Positions 50,325 to 59,447 of a DNA stretch of 64,000 nucleotides are shown in pieces. Position 1 is the first letter of the stretch. Each line of letters begins with the position of its first letter. The stretch is from Acinetobacter venetianus RAG-1 = CIP 110063 (lineage in GTDB: Bacteria; Pseudomonadota; Gammaproteobacteria; Pseudomonadales; Moraxellaceae). The DNA lies in the NCBI RefSeq assembly GCF_000368585.1, contig NZ_KB849558.1, positions 848,722 through 912,721 on the forward strand, written 5' to 3'. A model generated the notes under the pieces. The model was not told the origin of the DNA. It saw only the letters and a program-made list of their open reading frames with translations, and searched no databases. The position numbers were made by a program, and so were the translations under genes.

Positions 50325-51545
50325 ATGATGACCCTGTTAAAAACACTGAAAGATGATTGGTCAATATCGGCAACAGTTGCTGGATTTCTAGCAGTTTTGA
50401 TTTCATATTCTGGTCCATTAATCATTTTTTTTCAGGCTGCGCAGAAAGCCAATGTCTCGACTTCTATGATGATTTCATGGATTTGGGGAATTTCAATAGG
50501 TGCTGCTGTTGCTGGAATCTATCTTTCAATTCGATATAGAACGCCAGTTATTACAGCATGGTCGGCTCCGGGGACTGCTCTACTTGTCGCGTTATTTCCT
50601 CACATTACTTTGAATGAAGTTGTTGCGGCTTATATAACCTCCGCAATCGTGATTTTCATCGTTGGTGCAACAGGCTATTTCGATAAATTATTAAAGTGGA
50701 TTCCTCAAGGAATCGCAGCTGGCATGATGGCAGGTATCCTATTTCAGTTTGGTTTAGGATTATTTGTTGCGACAGATACCATGCCTTTGATCGTATTTAG
50801 TATGTTGATTTGCTATTTATTAGCAAAACGATACTCGCCGCGTTACACCATGCTTTGGGTATTGTTATGTGGTGTTTCACTCAGTTTATTTTTGGGAAAA
50901 ATGAATCCCGTAGCAATGCATTTTAGTTTTGCTGCTCCACAGCTCATTCTGCCTGAATGGACTTGGCACTCTACATTTAACTTGGCTTTACCTTTAATCA
51001 TTGTGAGTCTTACAGGGCAATTTTTACCGGGTATGGCCATTATGAAATTAAGTGGTTATGACACCCCTGCTAAACCAATTATCACAGCATCAAGTATTGC
51101 CTCACTCGCAGTCGCTTGTATGGGTGGCATCACAATTGTTTTAGCAGCAATTACCGCTGCTTTATGTATGGGCAAAGATGCCCATGAACTAAAAGAAAAA
51201 CGCTATATCGCAGGTGTCGCTAACGGTATTTTTTATATTTTAGGTGGCTTATTTGCAGGCAGTATTGTCATGTTATTTAGTTTGCTTCCTAAAGAACTGA
51301 TCGCGGCTTTGGCTGGCCTTGCATTGCTTGGTGCAATTGGTACAAATGTCATGATCGCCATGAAAGATGACCAACAGCGCGACGCTGCATTAATTACTTT
51401 TTTAGCAACGGTTTCAGGTATGCATTTTCTCGGACTGAGTTCGGTTTTCTGGGGAATTTGCATCGGTGTAATTGCCCAACTTCTCCTGAATAAACCAGAA
51501 AAAATAACCTCTCCTGCTCAGCCGTCCTCATCCCAAACAGGATGA
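50325..51545 (+). CDS. benE: BenE-family benzoate transporter
   Basis: This inner membrane protein of 406 residues, with about 12 helices, belongs to the BenE family of putative benzoate:H+ symporters. Visible are WIWGISIGAAVAGIYLSI, the conserved TAWSAPGTALL (about 72-82), IPQGIAAGMMAGILF and SLTGQFLPGMA. GGAGG lies just before the ATG, and a second ATG follows immediately. It is encoded between benD and catI, so uptake and degradation share one transcript. Confidence 0.93.
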   Translation: MMTLLKTLKDDWSISATVAGFLAVLISYSGPLIIFFQAAQKANVSTSMMISWIWGISIGAAVAGIYLSIRYRTPVITAWSAPGTALLVALFPHITLNEVVAAYITSAIVIFIVGATGYFDKLLKWIPQGIAAGMMAGILFQFGLGLFVATDTMPLIVFSMLICYLLAKRYSPRYTMLWVLLCGVSLSLFLGKMNPVAMHFSFAAPQLILPEWTWHSTFNLALPLIIVSLTGQFLPGMAIMKLSGYDTPAKPIITASSIASLAVACMGGITIVLAAITAALCMGKDAHELKEKRYIAGVANGIFYILGGLFAGSIVMLFSLLPKELIAALAGLALLGAIGTNVMIAMKDDQQRDAALITFLATVSGMHFLGLSSVFWGICIGVIAQLLLNKPEKITSPAQPSSSQTG

Positions 51546-51575
51546 GTAGACCAAATTTTTTAGGATGGAATTATT

Positions 51576-52259
51576 ATGATTGATAAATCCCAAACTTCAC
51601 TCGTTGAAGCACTCTCCCAAATCCAAGATGGCTCAACCATCATGATAGGAGGTTTTGGAACAGCAGGACAACCCGCTGAACTTATCGATGGTCTGATTGA
51701 ACTGGGCATAAAAGACCTTGTGATTGTCAATAACAATGCTGGTAATGGCGACTATGGCCTTGCCAAACTGCTAAAAGCAGGTGCTGTTCGTAAAATTATT
51801 TGTTCTTTCCCACGCCAGTCGGATTCATGGGTATTTGATGAACTGTACCGTGCAGGCAAGATTGAATTAGAACTTGTCCCACAAGGCAATCTCGCTTGCC
51901 GTATCCAAGCTGCTGGTATGGGTTTAGGTGCCGTATTCACCCCAACGGGTTTTGGTACGTTATTGGCGGAAGGTAAAGAAACCCGTCATATCGATGGCAA
52001 AGACTATGTACTGGAATATCCAATTAAAGCCGACTTTGCTTTGATCAAAGCTTATCAAGGCGATCGTTGGGGCAATCTGGTTTTCAATAAATCTGCACGT
52101 AACTTCGGCCCAATTATGGCGATGGCTGCTGATGTCACCATTGCTCAAGTCTCTGAAGTGGTAGAACTCGGTCAGCTTGATCCTGAGCACATCATTACCC
52201 CAGGCATCTTTGTCCAACATGTAGTTGCCGTTGAAGCAACTTCACCTGTATCAGCATAA
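51576..52259 (+). CDS. catI: 3-oxoadipate CoA-transferase, subunit A
   Basis: This family I CoA-transferase alpha subunit (227 residues) works with CatJ to move CoA from succinyl-CoA to beta-ketoadipate. The glycine loop MIGGFGTAGQPAELI (about 22-36) and NNNAGNGDYGLAKLL are clear, as is GNLACRIQAAGMGLGAVFTPTG in part. AGGATGG precedes the ATG. Pca and Cat versions cannot be told apart by motif; the cluster makes it Cat. Confidence 0.93.
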   Translation: MIDKSQTSLVEALSQIQDGSTIMIGGFGTAGQPAELIDGLIELGIKDLVIVNNNAGNGDYGLAKLLKAGAVRKIICSFPRQSDSWVFDELYRAGKIELELVPQGNLACRIQAAGMGLGAVFTPTGFGTLLAEGKETRHIDGKDYVLEYPIKADFALIKAYQGDRWGNLVFNKSARNFGPIMAMAADVTIAQVSEVVELGQLDPEHIITPGIFVQHVVAVEATSPVSA

Positions 52260-52269
52260 GGAGAACAAC

Positions 52270-52923
52270 ATGAGCTATCAAAAACTCAACCGTGATCAGA
52301 TTGCTGAACGTGTTGCACAAGATATTCCAGATGGGGCTTATGTCAATTTAGGCATTGGTTTACCGACCAAGATTTCAAAATACTTACCTGCCGATAAAGA
52401 TGTGTTTCTGCATTCTGAAAATGGTTTGTTGGCCTTTGGCCCCCCGCCAGCCAAAGGTGAAGAAGATCCTGAACTGATTAATGCAGGTAAAGAATACGTC
52501 ACTATGCTGACAGGTGGATGCTTTTTCCATCATGGTGATTCGTTTGCCATGATGCGCGGTGGACATTTGGATATTGCAGTACTCGGTGCATTCCAAGTTG
52601 CAGCCAACGGTGATCTTGCCAATTGGCATACAGGTGCAGCCGATGCCATTCCTGCTGTAGGTGGTGCAATGGATTTAGCCGTTGGTGCAAAGAAAGTTTT
52701 TATCACGACTGATCATGTTACCAAACAAGGTGAACCCAAGATTGTTGAAGAACTCACTTACCCAGCAACAGGATTGAAATGTGTTGATCGTATTTATACC
52801 GATCTGTGTGTAATTGATGTGACCACAGACGGTTTAAAGGTAATTGAAAAAGTGGATGGTCTGAGCTTTGAGGAATTGCAAGCTTTGACAGGTGCTCAAT
52901 TGATTGATGCGACTCAAATTTAA
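52270..52923 (+). CDS. catJ: 3-oxoadipate CoA-transferase, subunit B
   Basis: This beta subunit (217 residues) bears the catalytic glutamate in the family's SENGLLAFGP block (here HSENGLLAFGPPPAKGE), with YVNLGIGLPTKIS near the N-terminus and GGHLDIAVLGAFQV. It starts 10 bases after catI behind AAGGAG. An earlier in-frame ATG at 52225 overlaps catI and is not used. Confidence 0.94.
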   Translation: MSYQKLNRDQIAERVAQDIPDGAYVNLGIGLPTKISKYLPADKDVFLHSENGLLAFGPPPAKGEEDPELINAGKEYVTMLTGGCFFHHGDSFAMMRGGHLDIAVLGAFQVAANGDLANWHTGAADAIPAVGGAMDLAVGAKKVFITTDHVTKQGEPKIVEELTYPATGLKCVDRIYTDLCVIDVTTDGLKVIEKVDGLSFEELQALTGAQLIDATQI

Positions 52924-52933
52924 GGATTGAAAT

Positions 52934-53028
52934 CTCCTTACATCCCACTTTGTTAAGGGATACCTCACCAAAACAATAGAGCGAGGTCTCCCTCCTTTTT
53001 AAAGGAGGGATTAAGGGAAGATTAAAGG
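52934..53028. repeat. intergenic palindromic repeat between catJ and catF
   Basis: CCCTCCTTT-TT-AAAGGAGGG (52990-53009) is a perfect 9-base stem followed by ATTAAGGGAAG. Upstream arms ACCTC/GAGGT enclose an outer stem. The motif and its tail resemble the element at 18454-18544, so both are copies of a dispersed palindromic repeat. Here it lies inside an operon. Confidence 0.6.
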
Positions 53029-53037
53029 GAAAAACAC

Positions 53038-54252
53038 ATGAAAAACGCTTATATCATTGATGCGATTCGCACCCCATTCGGACGTTATGCAGGTGGTCTT
53101 GCACCAGTCCGTGCAGATGACCTTGGTGCGATACCAATCCAAGCCCTAATACAACGAAATCCAACGGTGGATTGGCAACAAGTAGATGACGTGATTTACG
53201 GCTGTGCCAATCAGGCGGGTGAAGACAACCGTAATGTGGGACGGATGTCAGCTCTACTCGCAGGTTTACCTTATCAAGTGCCTGCTACTACAGTGAACCG
53301 TTTATGTGGTTCATCACTGGATGCGATTGCCATGGCTGCGCGTGCGATCAAAGCCAATGAAGCAAACCTGATCATTGCTGGTGGTGTGGAAAGCATGAGC
53401 CGTGCCCCATACGTGATGGGTAAATCAGAGAGCTCATTTGGACGTAGTCAAAAGATTGAAGACACCACCATGGGATGGCGTTTTATCAATCCAAAACTGA
53501 AAGAAATGTATGGTGTAGACACCATGCCACAAACGGCTGAAAACGTGGCAGAACAATTCAATGTCAATCGTGCCGATCAAGACCAGTTTGCCTTGGTGAG
53601 CCAACAACGTACTGCAGCAGCGCAAGCCAAAGGCTTTTTTAAACAAGAGATCGTGCCCGTCACTATTCCTCAGCGTAAGGGCGATGCGATTGTGGTAGAT
53701 ACCGATGAACACCCACGCGCATCAACCACGATTGAAGCTTTAACTAAACTCAAAGGTGTGGTGAAAGCAGACGGAACCGTTACAGCAGGTAATGCATCAG
53801 GGATTAATGATGGTGCAGCAGCACTCTTGATCGCCTCAGATGAAGCGGTTGCTAAATATCAACTGAAACCACGCGCCAAAATTATTGCCGCAACTACGGT
53901 GGGTATTGAACCACGCATTATGGGATTTGCGCCTGCACCTGCAATTAAGAAATTACTGCAACAGACCAATCTGACACTAGAGCAGATGGATGTGATTGAG
54001 TTAAACGAAGCCTTTGCAGCTCAGGCATTAGCGGTAACTCGTGATTTAGGTTTAGCGGATGATGATGCACGAATCAATCCAAATGGTGGTGCGATTGCTT
54101 TAGGTCATCCTTTGGGAGCGTCAGGCGCACGCTTAGTCACCACCGCATTGAACCAGCTTGAGCAGATTCAAGGACAGTACGCATTGTGTTCGATGTGTAT
54201 TGGTGTAGGGCAAGGCATTGCGCTCATTATTCAACGTGTTGAACAAGTTTAA
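53038..54252 (+). CDS. catF: beta-ketoadipyl-CoA thiolase
   Basis: This 404-residue thiolase splits beta-ketoadipyl-CoA to succinyl-CoA and acetyl-CoA. The nucleophile is Cys90 ([11 protein letters not shown]). [16 protein letters not shown] holds the catalytic histidine and [10 protein letters not shown] the second cysteine. It follows the repeat at 52934-53028, which separates it from catJ by 114 bases. Pathway position distinguishes it from fatty acid thiolases. Confidence 0.94.
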   Translation: MKNAYIIDAIRTPFGRYAGGLAPVRADDLGAIPIQALIQRNPTVDWQQVDDVIYGCANQAGEDNRNVGRMSALLAGLPYQVPATTVNRLCGSSLDAIAMAARAIKANEANLIIAGGVESMSRAPYVMGKSESSFGRSQKIEDTTMGWRFINPKLKEMYGVDTMPQTAENVAEQFNVNRADQDQFALVSQQRTAAAQAKGFFKQEIVPVTIPQRKGDAIVVDTDEHPRASTTIEALTKLKGVVKADGTVTAGNASGINDGAAALLIASDEAVAKYQLKPRAKIIAATTVGIEPRIMGFAPAPAIKKLLQQTNLTLEQMDVIELNEAFAAQALAVTRDLGLADDDARINPNGGAIALGHPLGASGARLVTTALNQLEQIQGQYALCSMCIGVGQGIALIIQRVEQV

Positions 54253-54262
54253 GGAGCATTTT

Positions 54263-55036
54263 ATGCCTATTTTTCAATCTCAAGATGCTCAAATCAATTA
54301 TCAAACTTTTGGTGATCCAAACTCCCCTGCACTTGTATTTTCAAACTCGTTGGGCACAAATTATGGGATGTGGCAAAAGCAGTTTAATTATTTTAAAGAA
54401 CGCTTTTTTGTAATCTGCTATGACACACGAGGCCATGGTTCTTCTACAGCACCACAAGAATCTTACACATTAGAGCAGCTTGGAAAAGATGTGATTGCTT
54501 TGTTAGATCATCTGAATATTTCTAAAGCAGCCTTTTGTGGTATTTCAATGGGTGGAATCACAGGACAATGGCTGGCGATTCATTATCCAACACGGTTTAG
54601 CCATGTAATCGTTGCCAATACCGCTGCTAAAATTGGTCAGGAACAAGCATGGCTTGATCGAGCACAGCTTGTTCGTGAACAAGGTTTACAACCTATTGCG
54701 GCCACAGCAGCCTCAAGATGGTTTACCGATCCCTTTATCCAAAGTCACTCAGTAATCGTAAGTAACCTATGTAACGACTTAAGTGCTGGCAGCGCGTCAG
54801 GTTATGCAAATTGTTGTGAGGCTTTGGCTAAAGCGGATGTTCGCACAGAACTAAAAAAAATCTCTATTCCTATGCTAATTATTGCAGGGACTCAAGATCC
54901 TGTAACAACCGTAGCTGACGGAGAGTTTATGCAACAGCAAATTCCAAATGCACTATTAGCAGAAATTAATGCATCGCATATTTCAAATATTGAACTGCCA
55001 GATGATTTTAATCAGTTAATAGATAAATTTATTTAA
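54263..55036 (+). CDS. catD: beta-ketoadipate enol-lactone hydrolase
   Basis: This alpha/beta hydrolase of 257 residues opens the enol-lactone to beta-ketoadipate. The nucleophile is Ser95 in CGISMGGITGQ. The acid lies in IAGTQDPVT and the histidine in NASHISNIE. The ATG at 54263 has AAGGAG 8 bases upstream. An in-frame start at 54218 falls inside catF and is unlikely. Confidence 0.94.
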   Translation: MPIFQSQDAQINYQTFGDPNSPALVFSNSLGTNYGMWQKQFNYFKERFFVICYDTRGHGSSTAPQESYTLEQLGKDVIALLDHLNISKAAFCGISMGGITGQWLAIHYPTRFSHVIVANTAAKIGQEQAWLDRAQLVREQGLQPIAATAASRWFTDPFIQSHSVIVSNLCNDLSAGSASGYANCCEALAKADVRTELKKISIPMLIIAGTQDPVTTVADGEFMQQQIPNALLAEINASHISNIELPDDFNQLIDKFI

Positions 55037-55051
55037 TATACCATTTGATAT

Positions 55052-55080
55052 AAAAGCAGGGTTTAAATACTCTGCTTTTT
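55052..55080 (+). terminator. terminator after catD
   Basis: AAAAGCAG and CTGCTTTT pair around a 12-base loop followed by T. It ends the cat part of the cluster. benK therefore probably has its own promoter in the 181-base gap. Confidence 0.7.
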
Positions 55081-55217
55081 GTCGTTTTTAATTTAAATAG
55101 AATAAATATTAATACTTTAATGACATAAAGATATATCAATTAAGTTTTTGACTCGGCGCACATAACAAAATAATTTAATTACAAAATAACAGATACTTCA
55201 CAAATTGGAGGTGAAGG

Positions 55218-56582
55218 ATGAATATGTCAAATGTCAATATTAATGAGATTATTGATAATGCTAAATTTAACCCATTCCATTGGAAGGTTTTAATATGGTG
55301 TTTATTAATTATTATCTTCGATGGTTATGATTTAGTTATTTATGGTGTTGCTCTGCCATTATTAATGCAGCAATGGTCTTTAACTGCTGTGCAAGCAGGC
55401 TTATTAGCAAGCGCCGCGCTGTTTGGAATGATGTTTGGTGCAATGATTTTCGGCACGATTTCAGATCGTTTAGGCCGAAAGAAAACTATTATGATTTGTG
55501 TTGCATTATTCAGTGGCTTCACATTTATTGGTGCATTTGCTGATAATCCTGTCGAATTCGCTATTTTGCGTTTTCTAGCAGGTCTAGGCATTGGCGGTGT
55601 TATGCCAAATGTCGTCGCACTCATGACTGAATACGCACCAAAAAAGATTCGTAGCACCTTAGTTGCAATTATGTTTAGTGGATATGCAATCGGTGGTATG
55701 ACTTCAGCATTATTGGGTGCTTGGTTAGTTAAAGACATGGGTTGGCAGATCATGTTTATTCTTGCAGGTATTCCATTACTGCTCTTGCCTGTTATCTGGA
55801 AATTCCTACCTGAATCATTAGCATTTCTAATCAAGTCGGAACATAACGATCAAGCAAAGCAGATCGTCTCGAAACTTGCGCCCAATGCTGAAATCAACCA
55901 AGAAACTCAACTTGTATTTAATGAAAATATTCACACAGATGCACCTGTACGTGCGTTATTTCAACAAGGTCGAGCATTCAGCACATTTATGTTTTGGATC
56001 GCATTTTTTATGTGTCTGCTTATGGTTTATGCGCTGGGTAGCTGGTTACCAAAATTAATGCTGCAAGCGGGTTATTCGCTAGGTGCAAGTATGCTGTTCT
56101 TATTTGCCTTAAATATCGGTGGAATGGTTGGTGCGATTGGCGGTGGCGCTTTGGCAGATAAATTCCATTTGAAACCTGTGATTACCGCTATGTTTATCAT
56201 CGGTGCAGCTTCATTGATTTTATTAGGTTTCAACAGCCCTCAATTCATTCTCTACAGCTTAATTGCACTCGCTGGCGCAGCAACGATTGGTTCTCAAATC
56301 TTACTTTATACTTTCGTCGCACAGTTTTATCCAACCACTGTCCGTTCAACAGGTATGGGCTGGGCATCAGGAATTGGTCGTATCGGCGCAATTATTGGGC
56401 CAGTCTTAACAGGTGCATTACTTACCTTTGAATTACCACATCAAATGAACTTCTTAGCAATTGCGATTCCCGGTGTAATTGCTGCATTAGCAATCTTCTT
56501 AGTGAATCTTAAAGCTTCTGTCAACGCGACTGAATCAACAAAGAACAGCCTTCAACCTCAAACTTCACTTAGCCAACAGTAA
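55218..56582 (+). CDS. benK: benzoate MFS transporter, AAHS family
   Basis: This 454-residue, 12-helix benzoate:H+ symporter has the AAHS signature IIIFDGYDLVIYGV (about 32-45), loop 2-3 ISDRLGRKKTIM, RFLAGLGIGGVMPN and the C-terminal RSTGMGWASGIGRIGAIIGP in parts. GGAGG lies 7 bases before the start. It follows the cat genes and precedes the benP porin. Its near twin lies at 803-2164 in this window. Confidence 0.93.
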   Translation: MNMSNVNINEIIDNAKFNPFHWKVLIWCLLIIIFDGYDLVIYGVALPLLMQQWSLTAVQAGLLASAALFGMMFGAMIFGTISDRLGRKKTIMICVALFSGFTFIGAFADNPVEFAILRFLAGLGIGGVMPNVVALMTEYAPKKIRSTLVAIMFSGYAIGGMTSALLGAWLVKDMGWQIMFILAGIPLLLLPVIWKFLPESLAFLIKSEHNDQAKQIVSKLAPNAEINQETQLVFNENIHTDAPVRALFQQGRAFSTFMFWIAFFMCLLMVYALGSWLPKLMLQAGYSLGASMLFLFALNIGGMVGAIGGGALADKFHLKPVITAMFIIGAASLILLGFNSPQFILYSLIALAGAATIGSQILLYTFVAQFYPTTVRSTGMGWASGIGRIGAIIGPVLTGALLTFELPHQMNFLAIAIPGVIAALAIFLVNLKASVNATESTKNSLQPQTSLSQQ

Positions 56583-56587
56583 AACTT

Positions 56588-56610
56588 GTTGCGCCTAGGA
56601 TTGGCGCAAC
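56588..56610 (+). terminator. hairpin between benK and benP
   Basis: GTTGCGCC and GGCGCAAC pair perfectly around 7 bases, followed by TTAACTTTT. The weak T tract suggests partial termination or an mRNA end, lowering benP relative to benK. Confidence 0.5.
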
Positions 56611-56636
56611 TTAACTTTTAAATGGATGATGAAAGA

Positions 56637-57887
56637 ATGCCTATCTTTAAATTAAATCGTATTGCTATAGCCACATTTTCCCTGATGGTGAGCTGCACAA
56701 GTATGTCTGCATTTGCAGATGATACAGCTAAAGACGAATGGAAATTTACCTTAAAAAATGCCTATATCAACCGTAATTTTGAAAATGAAAATTTAAAAGA
56801 TACAGGGAGTTGGTCTCAAGCAGCATCATTATTTTATAATTCAAGAATGGTAGACACTCCGCTTACTATTACTGATAAGCCGTTAAAGATCGGTGTGGAT
56901 GCATCCGTTCAATATGCGGTGCGTCTAAGTTCGGATAAGCATGTCGCAGATACCGTCCTTCCCTTCGATAGAGAAACTCAGTCTCAAGCACCAGATTATT
57001 TAAAGCATGGAGCAACATTAAAACTTGGTTATGATAAAACGTTATTAAGTGTGGGTGAACTTTGGCTAGATCTACCTGTTACGGCTGTAGATGCAAGTCG
57101 TCAGTTGCTTACTTCCTACTGGGGAACGAACTTAAAATCTCAGCTTACTGATCAACTCTATGCAGAAATTGGTCGTGTAGAAAAAGTTTCACCACGGAAT
57201 GCTGAAGATTTTCAGAAATTCTCTTTTACCTCAAATGGAAAAACTGAATATTCAGATGGTTTAAACTACATTGATTTACGCTATCAGGTTATGCCTTCTT
57301 TAAAAGCTGAATACTATTTTGGCAATATGCAAGATTTGTATAATAAACATTATCTTGGTTTAGATCATAGTTTTAATACAGAAAATTTTACTCTTGGCTC
57401 AAAATTTAAATATTTTAATGCGAAAGAAGATGGCAATAACTTCAATATTGATGCACAAAATATAGGTTTATTAGAAACACTAAAAGTAAACAATCATACT
57501 TTTGGATTAGGTTATCAACAAATTATTGGTGAATCTGCATATCCTCTACCAGATGGTTTTTTACCTGAAACTTATTTTATTAACTGGAATGCAACTGGTT
57601 TCTTTAAAAAGGATGAAAAATCATATCATTTTATCTATGGATATAATTTTAAAGATTATATTCCGGGCTTTAATGCAGCAGTCAAATATGTATATGGAGA
57701 TAGCTTCAAAACAGCCGATGGTAAAGAAAATAATGAAAGTGAATCTAACATTATTTTAAATTATGCTTTTCAACAACCCTTTCTTAAAGGTTTAGCACTA
57801 CAATATATTCGTATTGATTACAATGTAGAGCATGGTAATGATTTTGGTGAAGACCGTCTATTTGTGAACTATACAAAGCGGTTCTAA
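56637..57887 (+). CDS. benP: OprD-family outer membrane porin for benzoate uptake
   Basis: This 416-residue beta-barrel porin begins with a signal peptide (cleaved after MSAFA, about 27). The mature part starts DDTAKDEWKFTLKNAYINRNFEN in pieces, an OprD-family opening, and the protein ends in Phe (VNYTKRF). BenP is the usual porin beside BenK. An in-frame ATG at 56622 would add five residues before the signal peptide. The ATG at 56637 gives the better signal sequence. Confidence 0.88.
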   Translation: MPIFKLNRIAIATFSLMVSCTSMSAFADDTAKDEWKFTLKNAYINRNFENENLKDTGSWSQAASLFYNSRMVDTPLTITDKPLKIGVDASVQYAVRLSSDKHVADTVLPFDRETQSQAPDYLKHGATLKLGYDKTLLSVGELWLDLPVTAVDASRQLLTSYWGTNLKSQLTDQLYAEIGRVEKVSPRNAEDFQKFSFTSNGKTEYSDGLNYIDLRYQVMPSLKAEYYFGNMQDLYNKHYLGLDHSFNTENFTLGSKFKYFNAKEDGNNFNIDAQNIGLLETLKVNNHTFGLGYQQIIGESAYPLPDGFLPETYFINWNATGFFKKDEKSYHFIYGYNFKDYIPGFNAAVKYVYGDSFKTADGKENNESESNIILNYAFQQPFLKGLALQYIRIDYNVEHGNDFGEDRLFVNYTKRF

Positions 57888-58063
57888 TCTCAGAAAAATG
57901 TTTAATTATGGGTGCTAAGGCACCCATATCCTTATGATTAAAAACAAAATTTCTTTGGTAGGTTTTTGGTAGGTAGGAAATTTTTTAAAGCACTCCATAC
58001 TAAGTCCAAGGTGCTAGACCACCTGTATAACAAATTATGGAATATGGAAGAAGGAATCACTCC

Positions 58064-59236
58064 ATGGCTTTTAAAAATATTGCAGATCAAACAAACGGTT
58101 TTTATATCCCTTGCGTTTCACTTTTTGGCCCCGGCTGTGCTAAAGAAATTGGCATAAAAGCGCAAAATCTTGGTGCAAAGAAAGCACTGATCGTCACAGA
58201 CGAAGGTCTATTCAAATTTGGCGTAGCAGATACGATTTCAGCATATTTAAAAGATGCTGGTGTAGATAGCCATGTTTTCCCAGGTGCTGAACCCAACCCA
58301 ACTGATATTAATGTTCATAACGGTGTTAAAGCCTATAACGACAATGGATGTGATTTTATCGTTTCATTAGGTGGCGGTTCATCACACGATTGTGCGAAAG
58401 GGATTGGTCTTGTAACTGCTGGCGGCGGACATATTCGTGACTATGAAGGTATCGACAAAAGTACTGTTCCGATGACCCCACTGATTGCTGTAAACACAAC
58501 TGCTGGAACTGCATCAGAAATGACGCGTTTCTGTATTATTACCAATACTGATACTCACGTAAAAATGGCAATTGTAGATTGGCGTTGTACGCCTTTGATC
58601 GCCATCGATGATCCAAAGCTTATGGTTGCAAAACCAGCTGGTTTAACCGCTGCAACAGGTATGGATGCATTGACACATGCTGTTGAAGCTTATGTATCAA
58701 CAGCCGCAAACCCAATTACCGATGCATGCGCTGAAAAAGCAATTACGATGATCAGTCAATGGTTACGTCCTGCTGTCGCCAATGGTGAGAATATCGAAGC
58801 TCGTGATGCAATGAGCTATGCACAATATCTTGCTGGTATGGCATTCAACAATGCGTCATTGGGTTATGTTCATGCGATGGCACATCAATTAGGTGGCTTC
58901 TACAATCTTCCACATGGTGTATGTAATGCCGTTCTATTACCTCATGTATGTGAATTTAACTTAATCGCTTGCCAAGATCGTTACGCTAAAATTGCTGAGT
59001 TAATGGGTGTTAATGTTGAAGGTTTCACTGAAACTGAAGCTGCTTTTGCCGCGATTGATGCTATCCGTGAATTATCTTCATCAATTGGAATTCCATCTGG
59101 TTTAACCGAGTTAGGTGTTAAGACTGAAGATCTTGCAATCATGTCTGAAAATGCTCAGAAAGATGCATGTATGTTGACTAACCCTCGTAAAGCAACACAT
59201 GCTCAAGTGGTAGAAATTTTCAAAGCTGCGTTATAA
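58064..59236 (+). CDS. iron-containing alcohol dehydrogenase
   Basis: This group III metal-dependent alcohol dehydrogenase (390 residues) interconverts primary alcohols and aldehydes with NAD(H). The dinucleotide loop is SLGGGSSHDCAK (about 97-108). Metal ligands lie in GMDALTHAVEAYV (Asp, His), MAHQLGG and LPHGVCNA. It resembles YiaY/EutG-type ethanol dehydrogenases. AAGAAGGAA precedes the ATG at 58064; the in-frame ATG at 58037 lacks a site. The neighbouring regulator and aldehyde dehydrogenase suggest a module that oxidises ethanol or a similar alcohol to the acid. Confidence 0.9.
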   Translation: MAFKNIADQTNGFYIPCVSLFGPGCAKEIGIKAQNLGAKKALIVTDEGLFKFGVADTISAYLKDAGVDSHVFPGAEPNPTDINVHNGVKAYNDNGCDFIVSLGGGSSHDCAKGIGLVTAGGGHIRDYEGIDKSTVPMTPLIAVNTTAGTASEMTRFCIITNTDTHVKMAIVDWRCTPLIAIDDPKLMVAKPAGLTAATGMDALTHAVEAYVSTAANPITDACAEKAITMISQWLRPAVANGENIEARDAMSYAQYLAGMAFNNASLGYVHAMAHQLGGFYNLPHGVCNAVLLPHVCEFNLIACQDRYAKIAELMGVNVEGFTETEAAFAAIDAIRELSSSIGIPSGLTELGVKTEDLAIMSENAQKDACMLTNPRKATHAQVVEIFKAAL

Positions 59237-59247
59237 CAGTTCCTCTC

Positions 59248-59287
59248 AAAAGTAAGCCAAAACTCCGAGAAATTGGCTTACTTTTTT
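59248..59287 (+). terminator. terminator after the alcohol dehydrogenase gene
   Basis: AAAAGTAAGCCAA and TTGGCTTACTTTT pair around 12 bases with a T run after. Confidence 0.85.
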
Positions 59288-59447
59288 GTGGGAATATTAA
59301 AAAGGTTATATTCCCACTTTTTTTATTTATAAAAATTATGATCTTAAGAATTGTTTTTTCAAAATTTAGTAACTAATCAACTTCATCAGATTTCAGATTT
59401 CATTTCAAGTAATCAGCTTTTACATATCAAATTTTCACGAACTGATT

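Noticed and set aside
55340..55834. 164-codon minus-strand frame inside benK
   Set aside because: It is an antisense shadow of membrane-helix codons. A similar shadow occurs in the paralogous transporter gene, as expected from conserved protein and not from a second gene.
57908..57927. Hairpin ATGGGTGC/GCACCCAT after benP as a terminator
   Set aside because: The stem is perfect but no T run follows on the plus strand, so I did not list it as a terminator. It may still mark the mRNA end.
58037..58063. Earlier start of the alcohol dehydrogenase
   Set aside because: No ribosome site there. The ATG at 58064 has AAGAAGGAA upstream and gives the usual N-terminus.
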